A stretch of DNA of 64,000 nucleotides from Comamonas sp009360615 (lineage in GTDB: Bacteria; Pseudomonadota; Gammaproteobacteria; Burkholderiales; Burkholderiaceae_C), in assembly GCF_035784015.1 (NCBI RefSeq), contig NZ_JALKOW010000002.1. The stretch is one strand, 5' to 3'. The notes beneath the pieces were generated by a model, which was not told the DNA's origin, made no database searches, and saw only the letters and a program-made list of their open reading frames with translations. Each line of letters begins with the position of its first letter. Position 1 is the stretch's first letter. The position numbers and the translations under genes were made by a program. This document shows, in pieces, positions 32,318 through 40,762 of the stretch.

Positions 32318-33307
32318 TCATACCCGTATGCGGACAATGCGCCGCAGCATGAACAAACCGATCACCATGAGTCCGGCCAGCCATTGCAATATGACGATGC
32401 CGATGGGATCGGTCCACAGCGTGGACATGAACTCCGGGTTCACCACATTGAGCAGGGCCGCCAGGGCAAATGGCATGAGACCCAGGATCCATGCCGACAT
32501 GCGGCCTTCGGAGGAGAGAACGCGGATCTTGGCGTGGAGCTTGAGCCGTTCGCGGATCAGGCGGCTCAGATTGCTCAGCATCTCCGTGAGGTTGCCGCCG
32601 GATTCGCGCTGTATCAGCACGGCAACGATGAAGTAGCGCAGATCGGTGATCGGTATTCTTTCCCCCAGATTGTTCAGTGCCTGCTGCAGCGATGTCCCGT
32701 AGTTGATCTCGTCGTGTACCAGGCGGAACTCGCCGGCGATGGGTTCGGACAGCTCTTCTCCGGCCATCTGCAGGCCGGCCGAAAAAGCGTGGCCGGCGCG
32801 CAGGGCCCGCGCGATCAGATCCAGCGCCTCGGGGATCTGGCGCTCCAGCTGTCCCAGACGCTGACTGCGTTTGCGCTGCAGGTAGATCCAGGGCAGGCCG
32901 CCCAGCACGCCCCCTGCGAGCAAGGCCAGCTCCATGGGCAGGTGGAACATGCTGGCCGTCAGTGCTCCCAGGAAGAACAGCATCCCTATGGCCAGCAGCA
33001 GGCCGGAAACTGTCCATTCCAGTCCCGACTGGACGATCACGCGGTCCAGCTGGTGGGCTCGCGGCATGCTTTGCAGCACACGCTGCATCCTGGGCAAGTC
33101 GCTGAGCACGCGCTCCTTGACGAGTTTGGTCGGATTGCTTTGGTCGTCGGCGGCAGACAGGGCCCTGAGCCGGCGTTCAAGCCGCTTTGCCTCCGGACTC
33201 TTGTATTGCTTCCAGACCAGGTGGACGCCTTCGAGCAGCAGCAACATGGCGGCAAAGACCAGCGCGACGATCACCAGGATCGAGTGGGACGAGAAAAAGG
33301 ACAGCAT
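32318..33307 (-). CDS. tadB: Tad pilus inner-membrane platform protein TadB
   Basis: The 329-residue protein has N-terminal helices (ILVIVALVFAAMLLLLEGV), a pair of helices near residues 95-135 and a T2SSF domain (IPEALDLIARALRAGHAFSA; IQRESGGNLTEMLSNLSRLI), ending with two helices. This is the standard TadB layout. It forms the platform with TadC, whose gene follows 27 bp later. The gene starts about 20 bp after tadA. Confidence 0.93.
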   Translation of the reverse strand: MLSFFSSHSILVIVALVFAAMLLLLEGVHLVWKQYKSPEAKRLERRLRALSAADDQSNPTKLVKERVLSDLPRMQRVLQSMPRAHQLDRVIVQSGLEWTVSGLLLAIGMLFFLGALTASMFHLPMELALLAGGVLGGLPWIYLQRKRSQRLGQLERQIPEALDLIARALRAGHAFSAGLQMAGEELSEPIAGEFRLVHDEINYGTSLQQALNNLGERIPITDLRYFIVAVLIQRESGGNLTEMLSNLSRLIRERLKLHAKIRVLSSEGRMSAWILGLMPFALAALLNVVNPEFMSTLWTDPIGIVILQWLAGLMVIGLFMLRRIVRIRV

Positions 33308-33328
33308 GACAGCACCTCTTTGCCGAGT

Positions 33329-34750
33329 TCATTGATAGTGGCGCTCTGGAGAGAAGATGCTGTCGGGCAGCGCAATGCCGAAGCCTTTGAGCCGGTCGGC
33401 GAACTTGGGTCTGACGCCCGTGGCATGGAAATAGCCCTGCACTTCGCCGCCGGCTCCGACGCCGGTCTGGGTGAAGGCAAAGATCTCCTGCATGGTGACC
33501 ACATCGCCTTCCATCCCGGTGATCTCCTGGATGCTGGTGATCTTGCGCTTGCCATCCGTCAGCCGAAGTACCTGCACGATCACCGTGATAGCCGAGGCAA
33601 TCTGCTGGCGCGCGGCCTGGTGCGGCAGATTCAGGCCGGCCATGCCGACCATGTTCTCCAGACGCGCCAGCGAGTCGCGCGGAGTGTTGGCGTGGATGGT
33701 TGTCAGAGAGCCTTCGTGGCCGGTATTCATGGCCTGCAGCATGTCCACAGCCTCGGCGCCCCGGACTTCACCGATGATGATGCGGTCCGGGCGCATGCGC
33801 AGGGCGTTGCGCACCAGCGAACGCTGGGTGATCTCGCCGCGTCCTTCGATATTGGGCGGGCGCGTTTCCATGCGCACCACATGCGGCTGCTGTAGCTGCA
33901 GTTCGGCGGCGTCCTCGATGGTGACCACGCGTTCCTCGGCAGGAATGTAGCCCGATAGGATGTTGAGCAGCGTCGTCTTGCCGGCGCCCGTTCCCCCGGA
34001 GATGATCATGTTCACCTTGGCCTTGGCCAGGGCCTCCAGAGTCAGGGCCATTCCCGGCGTCAGGCTCTTGAGATCCTGGATCAGGTTCTCCATGCGAAGC
34101 GGAATGCGCGCAAAGCGGCGGATCGACATCATGGGGCCGTCCAGGGCCACGGGCGGGATGACGGCATTGACCCGCGATCCGTCGGGCAGGCGGGCATCGA
34201 CCATGGGGCTGGACTCGTCGATGCGCCGGCCGATGCGAGAGACGATCTTGTCGATGATGCGCAGCAGATGCTTGTCGTCCGTGAAGACCACGGGCGTGAG
34301 TTCCAGCCGACCCAGGCGCTCCACATAGATCTGGTCGTGGCGGTTGACCAGGATGTCGGAGATCGCCGGGTCGGTCATCAGCAGCTCAAGGGGGCCGAAG
34401 CCCAGCATTTCGTGCTGGATGTCGCGGATCAGCAGCCTTCGTTCCAGATCGTTGACGACTGCGGCGTCCTCCTCCAGCAGGCGTTCGGTCATGACGGCAA
34501 TCTCCTGCTGCAAGGTCGGTGTGGGCACCGACTCCAGCGCCGCCAGATCGAAGCGCTCCAGCAGCTTGGAATGAATGCGCGTCCTGAGCGTCAGATAGGC
34601 CGCAGAGTGCCCGTAGTGGGGAGCAGGCGGCGCAGCCGCAGCGGCTTGCGGGGTGGTTGCCTCGGGCGTGTCAGCTGTATCCGAAACAACCTGCAGCGGC
34701 GGCTTGGAGGCGCGGGTCGCTGACGTGGCCAAGAAATCTCTGAGGGACAT
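33329..34750 (-). CDS. tadA: Tad pilus assembly ATPase TadA (CpaF)
   Basis: The 473-residue secretion ATPase has Walker A GGTGAGKTT, the Asp box and Walker B region (ALRMRPDRIIIGEVRGAEA) and the His box (GHEGSLTTIHANTPRDSL). The N-domain helix bundle is preceded by an Ala/Pro-rich tail. It hydrolyses ATP to drive pilin polymerisation, and in the family also retraction. ATG 34750 follows AAGGAGATCGTC; the frame is open well upstream, but that part runs antisense-like through tadZ. It lies between tadZ and tadB, as in most Tad clusters. Confidence 0.95.
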   Translation of the reverse strand: MSLRDFLATSATRASKPPLQVVSDTADTPEATTPQAAAAAPPAPHYGHSAAYLTLRTRIHSKLLERFDLAALESVPTPTLQQEIAVMTERLLEEDAAVVNDLERRLLIRDIQHEMLGFGPLELLMTDPAISDILVNRHDQIYVERLGRLELTPVVFTDDKHLLRIIDKIVSRIGRRIDESSPMVDARLPDGSRVNAVIPPVALDGPMMSIRRFARIPLRMENLIQDLKSLTPGMALTLEALAKAKVNMIISGGTGAGKTTLLNILSGYIPAEERVVTIEDAAELQLQQPHVVRMETRPPNIEGRGEITQRSLVRNALRMRPDRIIIGEVRGAEAVDMLQAMNTGHEGSLTTIHANTPRDSLARLENMVGMAGLNLPHQAARQQIASAITVIVQVLRLTDGKRKITSIQEITGMEGDVVTMQEIFAFTQTGVGAGGEVQGYFHATGVRPKFADRLKGFGIALPDSIFSPERHYQ

Positions 34751-34779
34751 GACGATCTCCTTGTGCGCTGAGGGATGGC

Positions 34780-35940
34780 TCATGCCCGGCGGAAGAGCCG
34801 GTTCAAGAAGCCGTTGCTGTCTTCCCGGATCTGGGGCGACAGCGCGTCGGCCCAGGCTCCCAGTTCTCGGACCACGGGGCTGTTGCGGCTGGTCTCGGCC
34901 AGCGGCAGTCCCGCATTGATGGTCGCCTGCACTTCGGGTGCGGCATCCGGAATGCTGCGCCATTGCTGCTCCAGGCCCAGTGCCTTGCGCACTTCTGGCA
35001 GGCCGATCTCGCTGCGCCGGTCGACGCGGTTCAGTACCGGATGCAGCCGGCTTTCGGGATAGCCCAGATCGCGGAACATGTGAAGCAGCTTCTGCGCATT
35101 GCGCACTGCCGGCACATTCGGCAGCAGCACCGGCACGATCAGCTGCGCCCTGTCGAGAACCCGCAGTGCCAGCGGATCGAGCACACGTCCCATGTCCATC
35201 AGGACGAAGTCGTAGTGCGCGGCTGCGAGCTGGAGGATGGCATCCACGTGCAGCGGCTCCACCTCCATGGCATGCATGGCGTTTTCGGGGGCCGCAAGCA
35301 CATGCAGCTGAGGCGTGACCTTGACGGTGCTGGCTGTCAGAAAGGAGGCGTCGAGGCGATGGATGTCGCGCGCCACATCGGCCAGGGTGGAGACCGGCTT
35401 GGATTCGTGCAGATAGGCCAGGGTGTCGCCGAACTGAAGGTTGAGGTCGATGAGCAGGACCGAGTGCCTGCGTGCCAGCATCCATCCGAGGTTGCTGGTC
35501 AGGAAGGTGGCTCCGCTGCCTCCCTTGCAGGGCAACAGGGCCATGACCTGACCCTGGCGGCGGTCTGCCGCGTGGTGCTGCAGTTTGGCGGTGATGCGCT
35601 GCACTGCATCCAGCAGCGCCTGATGCGAAGCCGGCGAGGTCAGCACTTCCCGGACTCCGGCACGCATGGACTGAAGCAGAAACTCGGGCGTCTGCTGCGC
35701 GCACAGCAAGATGACGGCGATGTGCGGCTGATGCGTGGTCACATGCTCCACCGGCGCAAGGTCTGCCGGATCGCAGCACATGCCGTCGGCGATCATCAGG
35801 TCGGGACGGTGCTGCTCGGCAATCGAGGGCATGCGCGTCTTGCCGCCCTCGAAGGTCTGAACCTGGTGCGATTGCGCCTGCAGCACGCGGGCCATCTCCT
35901 GGAGATGGGTGGTGTTGGGAGAGATGATGGCGATTTTCAT
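34780..35940 (-). CDS. tadZ: Tad pilus localisation ATPase TadZ (CpaE)
   Basis: The 386-residue protein starts with a receiver-like domain (residues 1-120) followed by a MinD/ParA-like ATPase with a deviant P-loop KGGSGATF at 139-146 and VLLIDLNLQFGDTLAYL. A VRRPDL-type phosphoacceptor pattern is only partly kept (RPDLMIADGM), so phosphorylation is doubtful. TadZ places the secretion apparatus in the cell. The gene lies 16 bp after the second tadE-like gene and 30 bp before tadA. Confidence 0.9.
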   Translation of the reverse strand: MKIAIISPNTTHLQEMARVLQAQSHQVQTFEGGKTRMPSIAEQHRPDLMIADGMCCDPADLAPVEHVTTHQPHIAVILLCAQQTPEFLLQSMRAGVREVLTSPASHQALLDAVQRITAKLQHHAADRRQGQVMALLPCKGGSGATFLTSNLGWMLARRHSVLLIDLNLQFGDTLAYLHESKPVSTLADVARDIHRLDASFLTASTVKVTPQLHVLAAPENAMHAMEVEPLHVDAILQLAAAHYDFVLMDMGRVLDPLALRVLDRAQLIVPVLLPNVPAVRNAQKLLHMFRDLGYPESRLHPVLNRVDRRSEIGLPEVRKALGLEQQWRSIPDAAPEVQATINAGLPLAETSRNSPVVRELGAWADALSPQIREDSNGFLNRLFRRA

Positions 35941-35956
35941 GGTGTGGCACCCCTGG

Positions 35957-36406
35957 TTAGCTTGAGCAGGCCGTGCTGCTGTTGATGTCCTGGCGCATGA
36001 CCTCCCGGGGAAGCGTGCTGGAGAAGCCGGGCATGGGGATGGCCGCTTGCAGGCCCTGGCCCGCGATGGGCGAGATCCATTGGAATTTCAGTCCCGTGAT
36101 GGCGACGGTCACGCTTTGGCAGCTTGCCGCAGTGCAGCCTGTGGGAGCCCAGCTGACATTGATGCTGCTGACCTGGGGAAGCAGGGCCTGCATGCGCGCG
36201 AGCACCTTGGCCTGCTGGGAGGTGTCGTCGCAGACCGCGGCATACCGAGCCCCGGCACGCGCGGCCTCGTTGGCCGCGACCCAGGTGAACAGCATGCGGC
36301 TGAAATCCATGATCCCGAACAGAAACATCAGGAAGACCAGCAGAGCCAGGGCAAACTCGACGATGGTGGCACCGCGCTCGTGATGGGTGTGACTTGGGGC
36401 TTTCAT
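35957..36406 (-). CDS. tadE: TadE-like minor pilin (second copy)
   Basis: The 149-residue protein has the prepilin-like start ERGATIVEFALALLVFLMFL, in which the peptidase site precedes a hydrophobic helix with glutamate at the fifth position, then RMLFTWVAANEAARAGARYA. This is the TadE domain. The C-terminal part contains four cysteines likely to be paired outside the membrane. Its ATG overlaps the stop of the preceding tadE by four bases, so the two minor pilins are translated in step. Confidence 0.88.
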   Translation of the reverse strand: MKAPSHTHHERGATIVEFALALLVFLMFLFGIMDFSRMLFTWVAANEAARAGARYAAVCDDTSQQAKVLARMQALLPQVSSINVSWAPTGCTAASCQSVTVAITGLKFQWISPIAGQGLQAAIPMPGFSSTLPREVMRQDINSSTACSS

Positions 36407-36846
36407 GTCTGTGTCCTCATCGTGGCGGCAATGTTGCTCAGCGTCAGGCCACCGTTGGCATCCCCCAGACGCAGGCCGAAAACGCTGGCCGTCATGGAGC
36501 GGAAGCGGTATCCGGTGACGGTCACGGTGACGGTATTGATCAGTGGATAGGTTCCGCTGGTCTGCCAGGAGCAGCTCACGGCTGCGGTGTTCAGACCGGG
36601 GGCCAGCGGTGTGGTGCCCGCAGTAGTCTGGCCGTACACCACCAGGTTCTGGGCCTGGCTGCAGCCGGTGTTGGGCAACTGGGCCGAGAGATAGCGCACT
36701 GCGTCCCGTACCGACTTGGTCACCGTGTTGTACTCGTACAGTGCGCGGCCGAACTCGACGACCAGCATGCTCAGCAGGAGCAGGAAAGGCAGGATCAGGG
36801 CCAGCTCCACCAGCTCCACCCCTTGTTGTCTGTGGTGCTTGCGCAT
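36403..36846 (-). CDS. tadE: TadE-like minor pilin (first copy)
   Basis: The 147-residue protein begins with QQGVELVELALILPFLLLLS, a type IV-prepilin-like segment, and continues FGRALYEYNTVTKSVRDAVR, both characteristic of TadE. Minor pilins of this kind seed or stabilise the Flp fibre. ATG 36846 is six bases from the tadG stop with GAGG in front; the frame is open much further upstream but only antisense-like through tadG. It shares little sequence with the following TadE-like protein beyond the helix. Confidence 0.88.
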   Translation of the reverse strand: MRKHHRQQGVELVELALILPFLLLLSMLVVEFGRALYEYNTVTKSVRDAVRYLSAQLPNTGCSQAQNLVVYGQTTAGTTPLAPGLNTAAVSCSWQTSGTYPLINTVTVTVTGYRFRSMTASVFGLRLGDANGGLTLSNIAATMRTQT

Positions 36847-36851
36847 GGCGT

Positions 36852-38111
36852 TCACCTCACGAGGACAGGGACCAGGGGGCCGGCGGTGCCGCCCGCGAGT
36901 CCGCTGGTGGTGCAGGGGCTGCCCGAGGCACTGGCATTGCCCAGGTACTCGAGCTTGACGTCGTCCACCGGGATCGACATGGGCTCGAGCATGAGCATGC
37001 AGGCGAAATCGACCACCTTGCGGCCGGCATCGACAATGGGCACTGTCACGATGCGTCGGTCCGCGCCATAGGCCTTGTGCTGGGCCGAGGTTGCCACCGA
37101 CGAAAAGCCGCCGCCTTGCTGACCGCACTGCGAGGGGTTGTTGCCGCAGGGCGTGAACGTCAGGCGCTGGGCGAGAAAGTTGGGTGTGCTGCCCGAGCTG
37201 CCGTTGTAGGCGTTGCGGCCGGCGCTCCAGGTGCTGGTGTTGTAGATGTAGCCGGTGTAGTCGGGCCGCCCCTCGCTGGGGCCGCTGGAGTTCTTGTAGA
37301 TGCCGAACCTGTAGTTCCAGACTTCGACGATGGAAGCCTGTACGCCGGGTGTGCCCAGGGTGTCGCCCAGCTTGCTGCCGCAGCGGCCGTTGAGCTCATT
37401 GGTGGTCTCGGAGGCACTGTTGGAGCCGTCCAGATTGGCCCATCCGAAGGTGCTGCCGCCGTTCGACTTGGCCAGCAGGGTGAGCCATTCGCCAGGGGCA
37501 TAGCCGTAGTCGGGTTTGCTGGCTCCCGGCGTCTTGGCCTGGAGGGCGACCGGAATCGGACAGGCACTTTGCGCGCTGGCTCTTGTCGCCACGGCAAAGC
37601 TGCCGACACTGGCGGTGCCCGGAAAACCGGCGTTGTTGCCGGAGAAGGCCCCCAGAGCCTTCAGCAGCCACAGGCCGATATTGGATTGGGTGTGCGTGCA
37701 CTGCGCATAGACGGCAGCGGTTGCGCTGGTGGTGCTCAGATAGCTGGCATCGCGGAAGCTGATGTCAGCGGCGGTGATCTGGCCCTGCCCCCTCCAGTTG
37801 GCCGACTGAAGGTTCACACCATTGAGGTTGCCGGCAGCTGCTCCTGCGCTCGCGGCGCGGCTGATGGCATCCGGTTGCTTGTTGAGCTCGCGCGCTGCGG
37901 CCAGCGCGCAGCTGTCAAGCGCCGTCTGCAGCTCCGTCCTGACGATGAACAGGCGTCCGAAGTCCAGCGCGATACCCATGAACCCCAGCAGCAACAGGAG
38001 AGCCAGCGCTGCCGTGACGATGATGGCCCCATGCTGCTGGCGCCGTGAATGCTGCCGGCTGCGGCTTCTGGCAGGCCGCACCAGGGTCGGGGCAAGAATG
38101 CGGGTGCTCAT
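36852..38111 (-). CDS. tadG: TadG-like Flp pilus assembly protein
   Basis: The 419-residue protein has a basic N-terminus, then QHGAIIVTAALALLLLLGFM and ALDFGRLFIVRTELQTALD, the TadE/G-like N-terminal domain. The remaining ~330 residues are a Gly/Ser/Asn-rich extracytoplasmic part with many cysteines. No von Willebrand domain motif (DxSxS) is visible, which sets it apart from the classical TadG of Aggregatibacter. It probably anchors or caps the pilus at the membrane. It is separated from the pilin genes by a strong hairpin. Confidence 0.82.
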   Translation of the reverse strand: MSTRILAPTLVRPARSRSRQHSRRQQHGAIIVTAALALLLLLGFMGIALDFGRLFIVRTELQTALDSCALAAARELNKQPDAISRAASAGAAAGNLNGVNLQSANWRGQGQITAADISFRDASYLSTTSATAAVYAQCTHTQSNIGLWLLKALGAFSGNNAGFPGTASVGSFAVATRASAQSACPIPVALQAKTPGASKPDYGYAPGEWLTLLAKSNGGSTFGWANLDGSNSASETTNELNGRCGSKLGDTLGTPGVQASIVEVWNYRFGIYKNSSGPSEGRPDYTGYIYNTSTWSAGRNAYNGSSGSTPNFLAQRLTFTPCGNNPSQCGQQGGGFSSVATSAQHKAYGADRRIVTVPIVDAGRKVVDFACMLMLEPMSIPVDDVKLEYLGNASASGSPCTTSGLAGGTAGPLVPVLVR

Positions 38112-38161
38112 GATGGACTCTCATAGGCTGCAGAACCGGTGAATGAAGGCGGCCCGGAGGC

Positions 38162-38194
38162 GGTCGGCACGGCAGCGGGGCTGTCGTGCCGACC
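38162..38194 (-). other. Strong intercistronic hairpin after the pilin genes
   Basis: GGTCGGCACG (38162-38171) pairs perfectly with CGTGCCGACC (38185-38194), and the loop can pair further (GCAGC/GCTG). There is no T tract. It sits between the second pilin gene and tadG, where a barrier to 3' exonucleases or partial termination would raise pilin mRNA over that of the machinery genes. Role inferred. Confidence 0.6.
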
Positions 38195-38210
38195 TCCGTC
38201 GACGGCGCGG

Positions 38211-38408
38211 CTAGGTGCAGGTGCCCGTCAGGCAGTTGGTGACTCGCGTGACGAAGTCCGCAAACTTGCCGCCGGCCAGGCCCTGAATCGCCACGACCAG
38301 AGCGATGGACACCACGGCAATGATGAGCGCGTACTCGACGACCTGCGCACCTTCGTCGTCCCTGAGCAGGTGCTGCAGACGCAGGCCCGATGGGTTGATG
38401 GAGTACAT
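38211..38408 (-). CDS. flp: Flp-type pilin (second copy)
   Basis: A 65-residue prepilin. The leader ends DDEG at residue 20 and the mature part starts AQVVEYALIIAVVSIALVVA, with glutamate and tyrosine at positions 5 and 6 as required for TadV cleavage and Flp assembly. The short C-terminus holds two cysteines (TNCLTGTCT) that may form a disulfide. AAGGAGAAAGCC is an excellent ribosome binding site. The mature helix is nearly identical to that of the other pilin. Confidence 0.93.
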   Translation of the reverse strand: MYSINPSGLRLQHLLRDDEGAQVVEYALIIAVVSIALVVAIQGLAGGKFADFVTRVTNCLTGTCT

Positions 38409-38454
38409 GGCTTTCTCCTTTAAGGCGGTATGTCCATGACTGCCTGGAGCCGGC

Positions 38455-38664
38455 TCAAGAGCAGGTCGAGGTTGTCAGGCAGTTCGTGACGCGGGTGATG
38501 AACGAGCTGAAGCCGCCACCCGAGGAGGTCAGCGCCTTGAGGGCGACGACCAGCGCAATGGAGACCACCGCGATGATCAGTGCGTACTCGACGACTTGTG
38601 CACCTTCATCGTCACGGGCAAAAGACAGCAGGGAATGGCCAAATTGTTGAGCGATATGGGACAT
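38455..38664 (-). CDS. flp: Flp-type pilin (first copy)
   Basis: A 69-residue prepilin with cleavage expected after G21 (DDEG) and mature start AQVVEYALIIAVVSIALVVA. The C-terminal tail is four residues longer than that of the neighbour and glycine-rich (LTSSGGGFSSF) before TNCLTTSTCS. ATG 38664 has GAGG seven bases upstream; ATG 38676 lacks one. This and the tandem copy 46 bp downstream are the major pilin candidates; which one is the main subunit cannot be decided from sequence. Confidence 0.92.
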   Translation of the reverse strand: MSHIAQQFGHSLLSFARDDEGAQVVEYALIIAVVSIALVVALKALTSSGGGFSSFITRVTNCLTTSTCS

Positions 38665-38810
38665 GATGAACCTCACAGAGTGAATGGATGGAAGACCGTT
38701 TCGAAAGGTCGGCGGGTGGGCCGACGGCTGGCGTGCAAGGCCGGTGTGCGATCAGGGCTCCTTTCGGACTCGATTTGCAGGATGGTGAAAAACCGTGTCT
38801 GGCGGTGCGA

Positions 38811-39128
38811 TCAGGGCGTGCCGCCGCTGTTGCCGGAGTTGTTGCTGGTCAGCGAGCCGCCGATATTGATGACGTTGACAGCCTGGGGCGGGCTCTTGTA
38901 GCTCTGTTCGTACCTCTCCATGCTGTGGTGCGTGGTGCGCCCGTCCATGCCGGTCGCTGCGTCCACCCCGACTCCGGCCGTCTTGCCGGCTTGCGGGTCT
39001 ATGGTCATCTGCAGGCGTGCGCTGCGCACGGCTTCGCCAAAGCGGGCGTCGTAGTTCGGGGTGGTGCTGCCGCACCCTGCCAGCAGGGCGGCGAGTGCCA
39101 CGGGAAACAGGTAGCTGGGTTTGGTCAT
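38811..39128 (-). CDS. Small lipoprotein of the Tad cluster
   Basis: The 105-residue precursor has a lipoprotein signal (LFPVALAALLAGC, cysteine at residue 19), then a segment YDARFGEAVRSARLQMTIDP, and a Gly/Ser/Asn-rich C-terminus. Small lipoproteins at this place in Tad clusters correspond to RcpB or CpaD and help the secretin reach or stay in the outer membrane. The sequence is too short to assign to either with confidence. It follows the secretin gene by 14 bp. Confidence 0.75.
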   Translation of the reverse strand: MTKPSYLFPVALAALLAGCGSTTPNYDARFGEAVRSARLQMTIDPQAGKTAGVGVDAATGMDGRTTHHSMERYEQSYKSPPQAVNVINIGGSLTSNNSGNSGGTP

Positions 39129-39142
39129 GGCTTGCCTCCGGT

Positions 39143-40741
39143 TCAGGTGGGCGGGTTCTGGGGTGCGGGACGGTCGATCGAGGGTTCGGCCGGTGCCTGC
39201 GGCTGCTGTTCCAGGGGCGCTGCGGCGGGTGCCGGCATCGATGCCGCTGGGCCTTCAGGCATGGCGGGTGCGGGAGCCGTCTTGCCTGCGGGGGCGGGCT
39301 TGGAGCTCTCCAGTGCGCCGTTGAGATAGACCTCTGCGCGCGAAGGCACCACGTGGTTGTCGGTGGGCACTCTGGGTGCTTCGGCGAGTGCCTGTACCAG
39401 TCGCGGCGTGATGACGAACATCAGCTCGGTCTGGTCGGTCTGGAACTCGGTGCTGCGGGCCAGCGCACCCAGCACGGGTATTTCGCCGAGTCCCGGAAAG
39501 CGCTTGATGGCTTCGGTGATGTTGTTCTTGATGAGGCCCGCAATGACCAGGCTTTGTCCGTCATTGAGTTGCACCGTGGTGTCCGCGCGCCGCACCGTGA
39601 GCGAAGGGATGACGGAGGTGATGCCGTTGATGGTCGTGAACGGAGAGCCGGTCTGCGACAGATCCGACACCTCGGACACCAGCTTGAGGTTGACGCGCGA
39701 GTTGCCGAGCACGGTCGGCGTGAACTTGACGCCGATGCCGAACTCCTTTTCCTGCAGCGTCATGACTGGCACGCCGGTGGTGTTGGTCTGAGCGACCGGA
39801 ATGAAGATCTTGCCGCCAGAGAGAAAACTGGCTTGCTGGCCACTGATGGCCATGATGTTGGGCTCGGCCAGGATGCGCACCAGGCCGTCATCCTTCTGAC
39901 CATCGATGGTGATCGAGCCCCTGCCGATGCGCATGGCGTTCAGCAGGCCTCCGCCGCCACTCAGAAAGTTGGAAAGGATGGAGTAGCTGTTCTGGCCGTT
40001 GCTGGTGATGCGCTGGCCGCTGAGGCTGGAGCCCAGCTTGTCGAGCAGGGTCTTGCTGACTTCGGCAATCTTCACTTCCAGCATTACCTGGTGAGGCGAG
40101 GTGGTGCGCAGCAGGTTGACGATCTTCTTGTTGTCGCTGTAGGCACCGGCCAGCGTCACCACATCGTCCAGGCGCAGCGGATTGCTGATTTCTCCGCTCA
40201 GGACCAAGGCATTGTCGGCGCCCTGGACGCGGATGCTGCGCTCCTCGGGCATGAGCTCGCTGAGCTTTGCCTGCAGCGGTCCCGGGTCCATGGTGACGAT
40301 CACGTCCTTGATGAAGCAGGCGCCCTGGGCGTTTTGCAGGATGACGTTCATGGAGCCTGACTTGCGGCCGCGGAAGAACAGGTCGCGCGGGCTGAGCAGC
40401 TGCACTTCGATATCGCCCATCCCGTTCTGTACCTGCATCGGTGGCTGGCCCGAAGCGGGCTGGCCGGCTCCCGGTGTCTGGCCGCTCACCAGGATGCGCG
40501 CCATGGGCGAGTTCAGCGGAATGACCACGGATTTGCCCAGGGTGACCGTCGTCGGGTCCTCGGTATGGATGGCGGTGCAGTTCCTGGCAGGCAGGGTGGT
40601 GCGGGGGGCTGCCGCAGCGGCTGCGGCCACCGGGCCGGGCTGGGCAGGAGCGCCCCCGGACTGTGCCAGCACAGGTGCTGAGCTGGCGAGCAGCATGCTA
40701 GCTGCCAGATATAGGTGATGGTGTTGCACGGCCGACCTCAC
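39143..40741 (-). CDS. rcpA: Tad pilus outer-membrane secretin RcpA (CpaC)
   Basis: The 532-residue precursor has a signal peptide (cleavage near VLA-QSG), an N-terminal domain around residues 70-190 (QVQNGMGDIEVQLLSPRDLF; SMNVILQNAQGACFIKDVIV), a BON-like segment and the secretin domain, ending VIAGLIKNNITEAIKRFPGL, GEIPVLGALARSTEF and ELMFVITPRLVQAL. It forms the ring through which the pilus leaves the cell. A Pro/Ala-rich tail of about 80 residues follows the secretin domain, longer than usual. Confidence 0.94.
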   Translation of the reverse strand: MRSAVQHHHLYLAASMLLASSAPVLAQSGGAPAQPGPVAAAAAAAPRTTLPARNCTAIHTEDPTTVTLGKSVVIPLNSPMARILVSGQTPGAGQPASGQPPMQVQNGMGDIEVQLLSPRDLFFRGRKSGSMNVILQNAQGACFIKDVIVTMDPGPLQAKLSELMPEERSIRVQGADNALVLSGEISNPLRLDDVVTLAGAYSDNKKIVNLLRTTSPHQVMLEVKIAEVSKTLLDKLGSSLSGQRITSNGQNSYSILSNFLSGGGGLLNAMRIGRGSITIDGQKDDGLVRILAEPNIMAISGQQASFLSGGKIFIPVAQTNTTGVPVMTLQEKEFGIGVKFTPTVLGNSRVNLKLVSEVSDLSQTGSPFTTINGITSVIPSLTVRRADTTVQLNDGQSLVIAGLIKNNITEAIKRFPGLGEIPVLGALARSTEFQTDQTELMFVITPRLVQALAEAPRVPTDNHVVPSRAEVYLNGALESSKPAPAGKTAPAPAMPEGPAASMPAPAAAPLEQQPQAPAEPSIDRPAPQNPPT

Positions 40742-40762
40742 TGAGTGGTTGCAGGTAGAAGA

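Noticed and set aside
32094..33017. Minus-strand frame overlapping tadB and tadC
   Set aside because: Both Tad proteins in the other frame are conserved full-length; this frame is Arg/Pro-rich noise.
39017..40360. 447-codon plus-strand frame opposite rcpA
   Set aside because: The minus-strand secretin has all family motifs; the plus frame is an antisense shadow rich in Gly/His/Gln.
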